Source: DASSNU01 sp035701265 (lineage in GTDB: Bacteria > Gemmatimonadota > Gemmatimonadetes > Gemmatimonadales > Gemmatimonadaceae). Taken from it: 64,000 nt of DNA. The stretch lies in the NCBI GenBank assembly GCA_035701265.1, contig DASSNU010000017.1, forward strand, positions 1 to 64,000. Direction: 5' to 3'. This document shows positions 54,701-63,244 of the stretch, in pieces; the first letter of the stretch is position 1, and each line of letters starts with the position of its first letter. The notes under the pieces are model-generated. The model did not search any database. It saw only the letters and a program-made list of their open reading frames with translations, and was not told the DNA's origin. A program made the translations under genes and the position numbers.

Positions 54701-54787
54701 GTACCCGATGGCGCCGAACAGCACGAGCGCCACGCTGACCATGCTCGTGAGCACCGGGCGCCGGATGGCGATGTCGGAGAGCTGCAT
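51713..54787 (-). CDS. RND-family efflux pump, inner-membrane subunit
   Basis: A 1024-residue AcrB/MexF-like transporter starting MQLSDIAIRRPVLTSMVSVA. Twelve helices, two periplasmic porter domains, and the proton-relay pair in helix 4 (LAIGIVVDDAIIVLENAY, Asp-Asp). The family signatures LSAFDQSVFVKRSIKEAQ-like start of helix 2 and GLVTKNSILLVEYANQL are present. It would export drugs, lipids or metabolites by proton antiport through the TolC-type channel encoded next. First gene of the operon. The hydrophobe/amphiphile (HAE1) type is favoured over heavy-metal types because no metal-site residues are visible. Confidence 0.94.
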   Translation of the reverse strand: MQLSDIAIRRPVLTSMVSVALVLFGAIGYSRLSVREFPDVDPPIISVTTTLRGANPRVMESAVTDILEEELSTVPGLRTITSSSAEEVSTITLEFTLDRDVESAAQDVRDKVSRVRGRLPDEVEEPVVAKQDADANPFFFLALSGDNYSLLQLSDIADRLVKTRLQSLPGVGSAQIFGERRYSMRVWLKASALAAHSLTVQDVENAIRSRSVEIPAGRIESERREFTVRSLGELKTPEEFGALTVSNRDGQLVRLRDVARVELGPEDERSTLRYAGTPAVAIGVVRQSKANLIEVADAIRAELPSIQASLPPGVHLISAFDQSVFVKRSIKEAQETLVIAAALVVVIIFLFLRNLRATVIPGLAIPTSIVGTFALLFFLGFSINNLTLLALTLAIGIVVDDAIIVLENAYRHQEELHETPLAAATNGTREIGFAVIATTIALVAVFTPLAFLRGTTGRLFNEFGIAVAGAVVISGLIALTLTPMLSSRILRVPERHGAIYQTLERGFHALSSGYAALLARLVRHRWATVAGGVVMLLLAVVIFRSLKREFVPAEDRGYFIIVTVAPEGATLGYTDEYQQRVESILSRTKDVEGYFSIVGFGGRVNSGIIFVRLTDWDQRDRSVADVIAEVQPQLFGIPGVFAFANNPPAFGGFSNPVQFVVKNPDFDSLAVAMDTLVTRARQVPGLVNVDTDLRVNKPELTVHYERDRAEDLGVAVADVSGTLQTMLGGRRVTTFTRNNKLYDVIAQLEPEERATPSDMSGLFVRSSNGELVQLSSLARVSEGVGPRQLNHFDRVPSFTLSAGVQPGFTLGEALDTLGALSTAALPRGSTTALAGESRELAESGSALYFAFALALLVVFMVLASQFESLLHPFTVILAVPLAVTGALLTLRLAHSTLNIYSQIGMILLIGLVTKNSILLVEYANQLKERGLDSVQAMLESGRIRLRPILMTSTATVMGALPIALGLGAGSTSRRPLGYAIVGGVLFSTALTLFLVPAVYVILDLARERVRARRHATVPAGVEGD

Positions 54788-55093
54788 GCGTCATCCCATC
54801 TGGAGTGGAGCGCGCGCCGGGCGCGGCGACGGTGGGCGCTCCGGCGGAGCAGGGTAGGATAATCGGGTGCGCACATCGCGCCAACCCCCGCGCACGCGCA
54901 TGGTGCAGCGCGGCTAGCAGCACCCCGCGCCGGCGTGGCACCGCGCTGCGCGTCGCGTCCCGCACCCACCGATTCCACACCAGCGTGGTGGCAGAGCATG
55001 CCCGCGTGTGGTAGTTTCTGCCGCTGCCGCGGTCGCCGTCCCTCCCCCGCCGGTTCACCGGCCACCGCTACCGCTCCTCTCCCCTCGCACGCC
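54788..55093. other. Divergent intergenic region, nothing recognised
   Basis: 306 bases between the RND operon and the DUF819 gene. Both must be promoted here, but I see no hexamer pair or palindrome I would defend. No TetR- or MarR-type regulator gene is adjacent to the pump operon either. Confidence 0.5.
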
Positions 55094-56263
55094 GTGCGCG
55101 ATCCGCTCTTCATCCTGGCCGTACTGTGCCTGAACGTGGTGGCATCGGAGTGGCTCTGCCGCCACACCGCGCTCCGTCATCTGGGGTCCGCGCTGCTCGT
55201 GATCGTGCTGACGGCCATCGTCGCGAACCTCAGGATCATCCCGGCCGGATCGACGGCAGCGGCACCGGTGCCGCTGTACGACGCGATCTTCGCATACGTC
55301 GCGCCGATCTCGATCTTCTGGCTCCTGCTGCAGGTGAACCTGCGCTCGGTGCTCAAGGCGGGGGCGCCGATGATCCTCATGTACCTGCTGGGGGCGGCCG
55401 CCGTGATGCTCGGCGTATGGATCGCCGTGCCGCTCGTGTCGGCGCACGACGTGATCGGCCCGCTGGCCGGCGCGGTGGGCGGCATGTACACGGGCACATA
55501 CATCGGCGGGAGCATCAACTTCAACGCCGTTGCGCTCTCCTACGGCGTGGAGAAGAACGGCCTCCTGTTCGGCGGCGCGATCGTGGTGGACAACGTCATC
55601 ACTACCGTGTGGATGATCGCCACGCTCGCGGTCCCACGATTCCTCGCTGGGCGATGGAAACCGCGGTGGACAGTGGCGCGCCCCGCGACGGGCGCCGAGC
55701 CGCTGTTGGGGATCGAGGACGACACGGAGACGGTGCATCCCATGGACTTCGCCCTCGTGCTCGCCATGGGAGTTCTGGCGCAGGTCCTGTCCGTCTGGCT
55801 TGCTAGCGCGATACAACGCTGGTTCCGCGTGGACATCCCCGCCATCCTGATCATCACCATCTTCGCGCTCGTGCTCGCGCAGATTCCGGCGGTGGCGCGG
55901 CTTCGCGGTGCACGCATGCTCGGCATGTTCGCCGTCTACATCTTCCTCGCCGTCATCGGCGCGTTCTGCGACATCCCGGCCATGCTCCACCTCGGCCGTC
56001 TCGGCGTGGCGCTGCTGGGACTCGCCGGCATCACGGTGCTCGTGCACGGCATCGTGTCCTTCGGCGCCGCATGGCTGCTGCGTGTGGACCCCGACGTGGC
56101 CGCGGTGGCGTCGCAGGCCAATGTGGGTGGCAGCACCTCGGCGCTCGCGCTCGCGCGCAGCCTCGGACGCGAGGATCTCATCCTCCCCGGGATCCTCATG
56201 GGCGCGCTCGGAAACGCGATCGGAACCTTTCTCGGGTTCGCGATGGCACAAGCACTGCGATAG
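55094..56263 (+). CDS. DUF819-family membrane protein
   Basis: A 389-residue protein with about ten helices. Start is GTG at VRDPLFILAVLCLNV, where the first helix begins; an earlier in-frame start would add a non-conserved leader. Typical DUF819 segments are GPLAGAVGGMYTGTYIGGSI, YGVEKNGLLFGGAIVVDNVI and, near the end, VASQANVGGSTSALALARSL. These transporter-like proteins are of unknown substrate. It is expressed alone, divergent from the RND operon. Confidence 0.85.
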   Translation: MRDPLFILAVLCLNVVASEWLCRHTALRHLGSALLVIVLTAIVANLRIIPAGSTAAAPVPLYDAIFAYVAPISIFWLLLQVNLRSVLKAGAPMILMYLLGAAAVMLGVWIAVPLVSAHDVIGPLAGAVGGMYTGTYIGGSINFNAVALSYGVEKNGLLFGGAIVVDNVITTVWMIATLAVPRFLAGRWKPRWTVARPATGAEPLLGIEDDTETVHPMDFALVLAMGVLAQVLSVWLASAIQRWFRVDIPAILIITIFALVLAQIPAVARLRGARMLGMFAVYIFLAVIGAFCDIPAMLHLGRLGVALLGLAGITVLVHGIVSFGAAWLLRVDPDVAAVASQANVGGSTSALALARSLGREDLILPGILMGALGNAIGTFLGFAMAQALR

Positions 56264-56420
56264 GAGCGTTGAGAGGGTAGGCCCACACGCGCGCGCTGGC
56301 GGCGGAAGGCGGAAGTCGGTGAACGCACAGCCGCGATCGGTGTACTACGATGCAAGCGGCCACCAGCCGTCCTCGCACCTCTGGCGGGGCGTGCCTGGGA
56401 CCTCAGCCAATGGAGCGCAC

Positions 56421-56648
56421 ATGCCCCGTTACGCGTTCGCACTCGGCAACATCGAGGAGCTCCGGCAGGCAGGCTACGTGCAGAGCGACTCGTTCTCCGA
56501 GGCTCTCGACATCATCGGTGAGCAGGTCCCCACGCACCTCGGTGACCTGCTCGAGATCGGGGTGGATGGCTTTCCCCCCGCACGCTACCGACGCGTCTCC
56601 GACGCCGGTCGCCTTGCCTGGCAGCCGCAGGGATTGATGGCGGCCTGA
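56421..56648 (+). CDS. Small hypothetical protein
   Basis: A 75-residue protein I do not recognise: MPRYAFALGNIEELRQAGYV, a helix SFSEALDIIGEQVPTHLGDL and a C-terminal FPPARYRRVSDAGRLAWQPQ. The frame is open upstream; a GTG at 56319 (VNAQPRSVYY) is an alternative start. A strong hairpin 20 nt after the stop supports it as a real short transcript. Confidence 0.55.
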   Translation: MPRYAFALGNIEELRQAGYVQSDSFSEALDIIGEQVPTHLGDLLEIGVDGFPPARYRRVSDAGRLAWQPQGLMAA

Positions 56649-56668
56649 CGGGCCCCGATCCGATGCAC

Positions 56669-56708
56669 GCAGCGCGCCCCGTGCCACCTCCGGTACGGGG
56701 CGCGCTGC
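56669..56708 (+). terminator. 17-bp hairpin, probable terminator
   Basis: GCAGCGCGCCCCGTGCC (56669-56685) pairs with GGTACGGGGCGCGCTGC (56692-56708) with one G-U pair and the loop ACCTCC. It lies 20 nt after the stop of the 75-residue gene. No T run follows, so efficiency is uncertain. Confidence 0.7.
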
Positions 56709-56877
56709 CATCCAACGCATGGAATTAGAAAGGATTTAGCCTCGCACGCCGTGTGACAGCGTGCGGCGCGACGCGTCTCTCACAATGAGTGATCGCCACG
56801 CGCACTCCGGCTCCCGAGCTTGTCGGCTTCCGCGCGTCGGCCCGCGCACCTCTGCCCTGATGCGCCGGAGACCAATC

Positions 56878-58068
56878 ATGTTGCGAGTGCAGGACGCGTT
56901 CGCCTCCGCACTGCGTCCGTTGCGGCGCGAGTGCGCACGTCGCCGTGCGTACGCGCGTGCGCTCGCGCTCGGTTGTGCGGCGATGGCGAGCGTTGCCAGT
57001 CTGGCCGGCTGTCCGTCGGCCGCACCGGTTCGTATCGGCATCGTGATGGATACCTCCGCGATCGCCGCCGCCGAGCTCGCCGCGGCGGACATCAACGCGG
57101 CGGGTGGACTGAACGGGCACCCGCTCGAGCTGCGTACCATCGCGGAGCCGTATACGCTCCAGGGTCTCCCGGCCATGAAGACGGCCGAGCAGCTTGCCGC
57201 CGACCCCGCCATCCTGGCCGTGGTCGGTCACTCCAACAGCGCCGCCAGTCTGGCCGCCTCCGAGGTGTACAACGCGCACCACCTGGTGCAGATCGCACCG
57301 AACAGCACCACCGAGCTGTTCCGCGACGCAGGGCCGTATTCCTTCCGCCTCGTGTCCGGCGACGACCAGCAGGCCGCGTTCCTCGCGTCGCTGGCCAGAC
57401 GCCTGGGACATCCGCGCGTCGCACTCCTGTTCGTGAACGACGACTACGGACGTCCGCTCTCGATGTCGTTGCGCACCGACCTGGCGAGGGCGGGAATCCC
57501 GATCGTCTACGAGGCGCCGCACGTGCAGACCGACAACAGCGATGACACTCCGACCCTTGCCGGATTGGAGCGCACGCACCCGGACGTGCTGCTGTGGATC
57601 GGCCGCCCGGACCGCCTGGCACGTATGCGCCCCGGGCTCGATCGCGTGTTGCCCCGCGTGCTGATCATCGGCAGCGACGGCATGGAAGGGACGATTGTCC
57701 AGCAGGAGCGCGATGGACCGTTCACCGGCATCGAGTACGTCGCGCTCCTCGACCCCAGCGAGCGCGACCCCGCGCTCACCACGCTGCGCGCGCGCTACCG
57801 CGCCGCGACGCACACGGAGCTCACCGACGGCGCGGCGTACACGTACGACGCGGTCATGCTGCTGGCGAACGCCGTGCGCGCCGGCGCGCGGACGCGCGAG
57901 GACGTCCGCCGCTATCTCGAATCGCTCGGCACCAAGCGGCCGCCCTACGCCGGAGCCACCGGAGCCATCGCCTTCGACGCGAAGGGCGACGTGCCCAGCC
58001 GCTACTTCCTGGTCCGCGTCACCGAGGACGGTCGCGTTCCGGTGGATACGGCCCGCTTCGGCCGATGA
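56878..58068 (+). CDS. Branched-chain amino-acid-type substrate-binding lipoprotein
   Basis: A 396-residue periplasmic-binding protein. Start ATG at 56878 with CGGAG 7 nt upstream; the frame also opens earlier at a GTG. The signal has a lipobox (ASVASLAGC). The type I PBP fold is clear: VRIGIVMDTSAIAAAELAAA, ADINAAGGLNGHPLEL, ILAVVGHSNSAASLAASEVY and LIIGSDGMEGTIV, as in LivJ/LivK. Its stop overlaps the start of a hybrid histidine kinase by 4 nt, and there are no permease or ATPase genes, so it likely presents a ligand to that kinase rather than to a transporter. Confidence 0.9.
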   Translation: MLRVQDAFASALRPLRRECARRRAYARALALGCAAMASVASLAGCPSAAPVRIGIVMDTSAIAAAELAAADINAAGGLNGHPLELRTIAEPYTLQGLPAMKTAEQLAADPAILAVVGHSNSAASLAASEVYNAHHLVQIAPNSTTELFRDAGPYSFRLVSGDDQQAAFLASLARRLGHPRVALLFVNDDYGRPLSMSLRTDLARAGIPIVYEAPHVQTDNSDDTPTLAGLERTHPDVLLWIGRPDRLARMRPGLDRVLPRVLIIGSDGMEGTIVQQERDGPFTGIEYVALLDPSERDPALTTLRARYRAATHTELTDGAAYTYDAVMLLANAVRAGARTREDVRRYLESLGTKRPPYAGATGAIAFDAKGDVPSRYFLVRVTEDGRVPVDTARFGR

Positions 58069-60308
58069 CTCGGCGTCTCCCGCTCCGGTTCGTCATCCTC
58101 GGCATCGTGGCCGGGCTGGTGATCATCACGTTGGGCGGCGCGCTGGCGCTCCTGTCGTACACGGCGAGGCTCCGCGACGAGCTGGAGAGCGACACCCAAT
58201 CGCTCATCGAGGAGACGGAGATCGCCGAGCAGATCGTGGTGCACGTGGACCGCCAGCTCCTCGAGGCGCAGCGCTATCTGCGCGACGGCTCCCCCGCCAC
58301 CCTCGCCAGCTTCCGTCACGAGGGCGACCAGGTCTACACGGAGATTCGGCGGTACTTGCTCCACGACCTCTCCGCCGAAGGGCGCTTGCAGGTGGAGGAG
58401 ATCAAGGAGCTGCACGAGATGTTCGAGGTGGCCGCGCAGTCCACCTTCGACCGCGCCCACGTGATGGGCGAGGTGCCCGACGCCACCGCGCTGTCCGATC
58501 AGGTGGTGAAGATGGAGAACGCGGTGGATGCCTTCCGCGCCGCGCGCCGCAGCGCGCGCGATCATCTGCGCGAGGCGCACCAGGAACGGCTGCGCGGCAT
58601 CTACGTCGCGGTGCTCGTCGTGGCCGCCGTGCTCGTGGGCGTGTTGCTCCTGCTCGCGCGCGTGCTGCAGCGGCGGCTCCTGGCGCCGATCGCGGATCTG
58701 GCGAACGCGGCGGGGCGGTTGGGGCAGGGAGCGCTCAGCACACGCGTGCACGTGTCCGGCGGCGACGAGATGGGCGCGGTGTCGCTGGCGTTCAACGACA
58801 TGGCCGATCGGATCCAGACGGCCACCGAGGAGGCGGCGGCGCAGCACGAAGAGCTGATGGAAACGTTCGACCACCTGCAGCGCACGCAGCAGGAGCTCAT
58901 CCAGCACGAGAAGCTGAGCGCCATGGGCGAGATGCTCGCCGGACTCGCGCACGAGTTGAACAATCCGCTGGCCGGCGTGCTGGGATTGAGCGAATGCCTC
59001 ATGCAGGAGCTGGACGACGGCACGTTCGACCCCGCCGACGTGCGCGAGGAGATCGCCCGCCCGCTCGTGACGGAGGCGCTGCGCGCGCGCGACCTCGTGC
59101 GCAATCTCCTCAGCTTCTCGCGCATGTCCGGTGGCGCGCTGCAGCCGGTCGAGCTCGCCGGCGCCGTGCGCATCGCCGCGGGGATTCGTGGATTCGCCTT
59201 CTCGCAGGCGCAGCTCCGGCTCGAGATCGTCGTGCCGCCGGGTCTGTGGGTGCTGGCCGAGCCGCAGCAGTTGCAGCACGCGTTCGTGAACATCCTGAAC
59301 AACGCGCGCGATGCGCTGGCCAGCGCGGGCGGCACGCGGGTCCGCATCGATGCGGTGGCCGTGGACGCGGAGTGGGTCGAGATCAGATTCACCGACGATG
59401 GCCCGGGCTTCCGCGATCCCGACCGCGTCTTCGATCCCTTCTACACCACCAAACCCGTCGGCGCCGGGACGGGGCTTGGCCTCACCCTCGTGCATCGCTT
59501 CGTGCGCCAGTTCGGCGGAAGCGCGAGCGTGGAGAACGCGCGCCCGCGCGGCGACCGGAAGGGCGCCGTGGTCCGGCTCCGCCTGCGTCGCGCGGAGCCA
59601 ATTCAGGCCGAAGACGCGGACGCGGCCTCCTCCGCGCCGGCTGCGGCGGGGCAGTCGCTCGCCGGCGTAGAAAGCGGTGCGCACGCCGGCGCGGCGCGTG
59701 AGGCGCGCGATGACGGTGCCGGCGCGCACGCCAGCGGTAGCGCGCCGGCAGAGAGCGCCACGCCGTCAGGCGGTGCCACGGCGTCCATGCGCCGCCAGAA
59801 GGATGCGATCGGCGCGCCTGCCGGTGACCCCTCTACGGGCGCCACGCAGGGCCATCGCGCGGGAACGCCGGCAGAAGCTGCGCCGCGGGAGCGTCCTGTC
59901 GTGCTCGTCGTGGATGACGAAGCGGCGCTCCGCTCCGTGCAGCGCCGCATGCTCGCCGCGCTCGACGTGGACGTCGTGCTCGCCGCCAACGGGAGCGACG
60001 CGCTTGCGATCCTGCGGGAGCGCGACGTGGCCGCCGTCGTCACCGACATCCGGATGCCGGGCGCCGTGGGCGGCGTACAGCTCTACGAGATCATCCGGCG
60101 CGAATGGCCCCACCTGGCCGAGCGCGTGCTCTTCGTCACCGGCGACGTGCACGACACCATGCTCGGCGAGTTCCTCGATGCGCACCCAGAGCGGGTGGTC
60201 CGCAAACCCTTCGGCAAGGGCGAGTATCTGGACCGCGTGCGCGAGGTGCTGCGCGACATCCTCTCGTCCGCCGATGGCGACGCCGGAGTGACGGCGCTCA
60301 GCGCCTGA
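58065..60308 (+). CDS. Membrane hybrid histidine kinase/response regulator
   Basis: A 747-residue protein. Two membrane helices (about 8-30 and 180-202) enclose a 150-residue periplasmic helical sensor. HAMP (about 202-255), a coiled coil (260-290), phospho-acceptor His296 in LAGLAHELNNPLAG and an HATPase domain with ILNNARDAL and GAGTGLGLTLVHRF follow. A 100-residue Ala/Gly/Ser-rich linker (about 515-610) leads to a receiver with Asp661 in TDIRMPG and Lys in VRKPF. No DNA-binding output domain is fused. The overlap with the upstream PBP gene suggests the PBP binds the sensor domain and controls autophosphorylation. Confidence 0.93.
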   Translation: MTRRLPLRFVILGIVAGLVIITLGGALALLSYTARLRDELESDTQSLIEETEIAEQIVVHVDRQLLEAQRYLRDGSPATLASFRHEGDQVYTEIRRYLLHDLSAEGRLQVEEIKELHEMFEVAAQSTFDRAHVMGEVPDATALSDQVVKMENAVDAFRAARRSARDHLREAHQERLRGIYVAVLVVAAVLVGVLLLLARVLQRRLLAPIADLANAAGRLGQGALSTRVHVSGGDEMGAVSLAFNDMADRIQTATEEAAAQHEELMETFDHLQRTQQELIQHEKLSAMGEMLAGLAHELNNPLAGVLGLSECLMQELDDGTFDPADVREEIARPLVTEALRARDLVRNLLSFSRMSGGALQPVELAGAVRIAAGIRGFAFSQAQLRLEIVVPPGLWVLAEPQQLQHAFVNILNNARDALASAGGTRVRIDAVAVDAEWVEIRFTDDGPGFRDPDRVFDPFYTTKPVGAGTGLGLTLVHRFVRQFGGSASVENARPRGDRKGAVVRLRLRRAEPIQAEDADAASSAPAAAGQSLAGVESGAHAGAAREARDDGAGAHASGSAPAESATPSGGATASMRRQKDAIGAPAGDPSTGATQGHRAGTPAEAAPRERPVVLVVDDEAALRSVQRRMLAALDVDVVLAANGSDALAILRERDVAAVVTDIRMPGAVGGVQLYEIIRREWPHLAERVLFVTGDVHDTMLGEFLDAHPERVVRKPFGKGEYLDRVREVLRDILSSADGDAGVTALSA

Positions 60309-60314
60309 GCACCG

Positions 60315-60731
60315 TCACTTCTCGTCGGCCGGGCGCATGGTGTAGCACCAGGCCTCGCCGTCGAGCACCGTCTCCCCCGTCTGCCGCGTCACCTGAATCC
60401 TGAGCTGCGTCACCGGCTTGGTGGCGTGCACGCTCACGACTTCGGCCCGCGCGGTGATCGTATCGCCAATGTAGACCGGTGCCGTGAACTTCCAGTTCTG
60501 GCTCAGGAACACCGTGCCCGGCCCCGGAAGATCCATCGCGACCAGCGCGTGCAGCAGCCCGGTGGTGAGCCCACCCTGCACCACGAGCGCGCCGAACCGC
60601 GTGCGACGCGCGAACTCCTCGTCGAAATGCAGCGGGTTGTAGTCGCCGGTGAGCTGCGCGAACGTCTTCACGTGCTGGTCGGTGAGCGTGAGCGAGCGCT
60701 CGGCGCGATCACCCACCGCGATCGCGGTCAC
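60315..60731 (-). CDS. MaoC-type (R)-specific enoyl-CoA hydratase
   Basis: A 138-residue hotdog enzyme. Hydratase-2 signature GDYNPLHFDEEFARRTRFG, with the Asp30-His35 catalytic pair in the spacing of PhaJ. It hydrates trans-2-enoyl-CoA to (R)-3-hydroxyacyl-CoA, linking beta-oxidation to polyester or other synthesis, which fits the acyl-CoA dehydrogenase elsewhere in the window. Its start overlaps the stop of the DPP-IV gene by 4 nt, an unrelated partner. Confidence 0.9.
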   Translation of the reverse strand: MTAIAVGDRAERSLTLTDQHVKTFAQLTGDYNPLHFDEEFARRTRFGALVVQGGLTTGLLHALVAMDLPGPGTVFLSQNWKFTAPVYIGDTITARAEVVSVHATKPVTQLRIQVTRQTGETVLDGEAWCYTMRPADEK

Positions 60732-63013
60732 TGTGCGCCCGCCTCCGCTGGAGCGCGCGTGGTCGCTGCGGCGTCGCCTTTGAGGTAGCGGGCCAGGTAC
60801 GCGTCGGTCGCCTGGCGGATGAGCATCGCGCTCTGCCCATTGTACGCCGCGCCGTGGCGCCCGGGAGGATAGATGCGCAGGTCCACGTCGTGCCCCGCGT
60901 TGGTGAGCGCGGTGAGGAGCTGCATGGTGTTCTGCGGATGGACGTTGTCGTCCATCATCGAGTGGATGAGCAGGAGATGCCCGCTGAGCGCCGGCGCACG
61001 GAGCACCGCCGAGCTGGAGTCGTACCCGGCGGCGTTCTCCCCGAGCAGCCCCATGTACCGCTCGGTGTAGATCGTGTCGTACAGCCGCCAGTCCGTCACC
61101 GGCGAGTTCGCGATCCCCACCGAGAAGACGTCAGGATAGCGCTCCATGGCCGTCACCGTGGCGTAGCCGCCGTAGCTCGTCCCCATGATCGCCACGCGGC
61201 TGCCATCCACGTACGGCAGCGTCGCCAGGTAGCGCGCCGTCTCGGCGAAGTCGCGGCTCTCCCACTTTCCAAGCTCGCGGTAGACCACCTTCATGAACGC
61301 GGAACCGTAGTTGTTCGTCCCGCGGTTGTTCACGTGGACGACGATGTACCCCTCCTGCGCCAGCCACTGCTCCCACGTGCTCGCGGCGAACTCGTCGTAC
61401 ACCTGCTGCGAGCCCGGGCCGCCGTAGATGGAGAGCACCACCGGGTAGCGGCGCGTGGAGTCGAAGGGCACCGGACGGATCATCGCCGCATCGATGCGCA
61501 CCGAGTCGGACGTGGTGAAGCTGAACGGCTCGGCGGGCGAATAGGCGTGCGTAGCCAGCCACCGCGTGGTGGCCGCGTTGTCCTCCAGCGTGCGCAGCTT
61601 CTTGCCCCCGGTGGCCCACAGCTCCACCTGCCGCGGCTCGTGTACCGACGACCAGCGGTCGATGTAGTAGCGCGTGTTGGGGGACATGTCGATCGCGTGC
61701 CGCCCCGCCGGCTCGGTGAGACGCCGCGTGTGCGAGCCGTCGAAGCTCACCGCGTAGAGCTGCCGCTCGAGCGGCGACTGCTGTGTGGAGGTGTAGAAGA
61801 TGGTACGCGAGGTCGGATCGATCCCCTCGATCCGCGCCGCGATCCAGCGTCCCTTCGTGACCTGGTTGATGAGCTTGCCGGAATAATCGTAGCGGTAGAT
61901 GTGCTGCCATCCGTCGCGGTCGGAGAGCCAGAAGAACTCGTGCATTCCGGCGGGGAAGGTCATCATGTCCTGCACGCCGGCGTAGAAGTCGTACACGTCG
62001 ATCCAGGTACTGGAGCTGTCGCGCATCACCTGGCGCCGGCCACCGGTATTCACGTCGAAGAAGTAGAGCGTCATCACGTTCTGCCGCCGGTTGAGCGTGA
62101 TGACGGCCAGCGTGTCGGCGCGGCTGGTCCAGTAGATGCGCGGGATGTAGAACTCCCCCCGCTCCCCCGTGTCGAGCCACGTGCGCTTGTGCGAGCGGAC
62201 GTCCACCACGCCGATGCGCACGGTGGGGTTGCTGTCCCCGGGCTGCGGGATGCGAATCACGTCCCAGTCGGGGTGCCGGCCGGCGAAGTCGGTGAGCTGC
62301 ACCTCGGGCTCGGCGCTCTCGTCCACCTGCCAGTAGGCGATGTGCCGGCTGTCGGGGGACCAGTTCCACGCCTGCGCCATGCCAAACTCTTCCTCGTACA
62401 CCCAGTCGAAGTGGCCGTTGAAGACGTGCTCCGACGCATCGCTCGTGAGGCGCGTCTCCTGGCTCCGCGTGAGGTCGGTGACGTACATGTCGCCGTCGCG
62501 CTCGAAGCCGAGCATCGTCCCATCGGGCGAGAGCTCGGCCGTGCGCGCGCCGCGCGTGGCGAGCTGCAGCGAGTGGTCGGCGAGCGTGTAGACGTAGTAG
62601 TCGGACGTCCCCGAGCGGCGGTAGAGCGGCTTGAAGTGCGTCTGGAAGACGAGGTGCTTGGAGTCGTGCGCCCACTGGAAGGAGTCGTACTCGAACGGCT
62701 CGGTGGAGCCGGGGAACGTCAGTCCCTGCGGCGAGAAGAGCAGCGTATCGCGCCCCGTGCCGGGGTCGAGCGCGCGGATCACCGGCTGCCCGGACTGTGG
62801 ATCGCGCACGTCGTACGAGAAGCGCGCGCCCCCGTCGATCCAGTTCACGTTCTGCGGTCCGGAGCGGCCGAACAGCACGGCTGACGCGCGCAGCGCATCC
62901 TGCAGCGAGGTGAAGCGCGTCTTCTCCTGCGCCCGGACGGTGCCGGCCGCGGTGATGAGCGCGACGAGCGCGATCGCGAACGAACGCCAGCGGGAAACGG
63001 GGCGTGAGCGCAT
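60728..63013 (-). CDS. Secreted dipeptidyl peptidase IV (S9B)
   Basis: A 761-residue peptidase. Signal peptide MRSRPVSRWRSFAIALVALI, cleaved after TVRAQ. An eight-bladed propeller (about 40-520) carries HFDWVYEEEFG, the DPP-IV motif that binds the substrate N-terminus. The C-terminal hydrolase has IYGGPGSQQVYD, nucleophile Ser613 in GTSYGGYATVTA, the acid in MMDDNVHPQNTM and the His in YPPGRHGAAY. It removes X-Pro or X-Ala dipeptides in the periplasm. The start at 63013 is chosen because it begins the signal peptide; the frame is open upstream without a ribosome site. Confidence 0.92.
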   Translation of the reverse strand: MRSRPVSRWRSFAIALVALITAAGTVRAQEKTRFTSLQDALRASAVLFGRSGPQNVNWIDGGARFSYDVRDPQSGQPVIRALDPGTGRDTLLFSPQGLTFPGSTEPFEYDSFQWAHDSKHLVFQTHFKPLYRRSGTSDYYVYTLADHSLQLATRGARTAELSPDGTMLGFERDGDMYVTDLTRSQETRLTSDASEHVFNGHFDWVYEEEFGMAQAWNWSPDSRHIAYWQVDESAEPEVQLTDFAGRHPDWDVIRIPQPGDSNPTVRIGVVDVRSHKRTWLDTGERGEFYIPRIYWTSRADTLAVITLNRRQNVMTLYFFDVNTGGRRQVMRDSSSTWIDVYDFYAGVQDMMTFPAGMHEFFWLSDRDGWQHIYRYDYSGKLINQVTKGRWIAARIEGIDPTSRTIFYTSTQQSPLERQLYAVSFDGSHTRRLTEPAGRHAIDMSPNTRYYIDRWSSVHEPRQVELWATGGKKLRTLEDNAATTRWLATHAYSPAEPFSFTTSDSVRIDAAMIRPVPFDSTRRYPVVLSIYGGPGSQQVYDEFAASTWEQWLAQEGYIVVHVNNRGTNNYGSAFMKVVYRELGKWESRDFAETARYLATLPYVDGSRVAIMGTSYGGYATVTAMERYPDVFSVGIANSPVTDWRLYDTIYTERYMGLLGENAAGYDSSSAVLRAPALSGHLLLIHSMMDDNVHPQNTMQLLTALTNAGHDVDLRIYPPGRHGAAYNGQSAMLIRQATDAYLARYLKGDAAATTRAPAEAGAQ

Positions 63014-63244
63014 GAGGTCATCCACCGGGGAAGGGGCGCGTGACGGGCGCGCCTGGAGTCGAGAACGACGATGGCGCGCCGCGAGGGGCGCCGGTCGCGT
63101 GAGCCGAACGAGACGCCCTAATATGCGCGCGCGCACGCCCGGGATTAAGGGTGTGCGTCCCTCTCCCAGGCCCGCGCCGTGGGCGGCGTGCCGGCGCACC
63201 GCGGCGCCGCCTCCACAACGCACTCGCGCCTGTCGGCGCCCTCG

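Noticed and set aside
51656..54862. Over 1000-residue open frame opposite the RND pump gene
   Set aside because: Composition (Arg/His/Glu/Gln) and lack of hydrophobic segments show it is the antisense shadow of the pump gene.
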